Part shown: positions 13,461-13,616 of the stretch, one piece after another | Layout: each line of letters starts with the position of its first letter | How positions within the stretch are numbered: position 1 is the first letter of the stretch | Source: a bacterium | Lineage (GTDB): Bacteria > UBP14 > UBA6098 > B30-G16 | Length of the DNA: 13,616 nucleotides | Reading direction: 5' to 3' | Assembly: GCA_003645115.1 (NCBI GenBank) | Contig: QNEG01000013.1 | Location: 1 to 13,616, forward strand | Position numbers and translations under genes: made by a program | Notes under the pieces: model-generated | What the model was told of the DNA's origin: nothing | The model's input: only the letters and a program-made list of their open reading frames with translations | Database searches by the model: none

Positions 13461-13616
13461 GAAAAATATCCAACCGATGTCTCGATTATCAAATAAGTAT
13501 ATCTCTCTTTCACCAAATTTATTATCGTTTTCTCAAGTATTCTATTATTATGATGAAACGGTTAATATTAATAACTTTGAGCCGATTAAAGTGTGTGGCA
13601 AATCGGACGCTTTAAC

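Noticed and set aside
1..13616. CRISPR array, insertion sequence or prophage
   Set aside because: No regularly spaced direct repeats, transposase, integrase or phage structural genes were seen.

Overview
The window reads as a compact bacterial chromosome segment. Gene arrangement and protein types point to an uncultured lineage of, or close to, the Fibrobacteres-Chlorobi-Bacteroidetes (FCB) group and its neighbouring candidate phyla. The evidence is a secreted protein with a C-terminal sorting-type domain (NPNPFNS...), a Gram-negative outer-membrane beta-barrel protein, a lipoprotein with a clean lipobox, and heavy use of CGA arginine codons in a genome of about 40% G+C. The phylum cannot be fixed from this sequence alone.

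Layout, left to right. (1) Positions 125-4307 hold a tight five-gene minus-strand unit, transcribed from a good TTGACA/TATATT promoter at 4395-4422: an M24 Xaa-Pro aminopeptidase, a membrane-anchored GGDEF diguanylate cyclase, a half-size GDT1/UPF0016 cation transporter, a ferredoxin-fused geranylgeranyl-reductase-family flavoprotein, and an outer-membrane beta-barrel protein. (2) Positions 4308-5160 are non-coding except for an initiator tRNA-fMet (4877-4950) with its own promoter; the stretch before the tRNA has a cluster of hairpins and short repeats. (3) Positions 5161-7133 hold the only plus-strand protein genes, a two-gene type II restriction-modification cassette: an N4/N6 amino-methyltransferase followed by an MvaI/BcnI-family endonuclease. 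It is more A+T-rich and AGA-rich than its surroundings and looks acquired. (4) Positions 7153-9722 (minus) hold a secreted sorting-domain protein that overlaps mnmE by ATGA. (5) Positions 10018-11724 (minus) hold a UbiA-family prenyltransferase followed by a YycJ/WalJ-type metallo-beta-lactamase-fold protein. (6) Positions 12014-13371 (minus) hold a lipoprotein of unknown function followed by ribH, from a TTGCCT/TATATT promoter at 13432-13460.

Most genes are housekeeping (tRNA wobble modification, riboflavin synthesis, peptide turnover, initiator tRNA) or envelope functions. The two parts most worth following are the restriction-modification island beside tRNA-fMet, and the co-occurrence of a UbiA prenyltransferase with an Fe-S-fused geranylgeranyl reductase. 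The latter would fit reduced isoprenoid lipids or quinones, possibly the archaeal-type ether lipids proposed for some FCB bacteria. No CRISPR array, insertion sequence, prophage or rRNA is visible.
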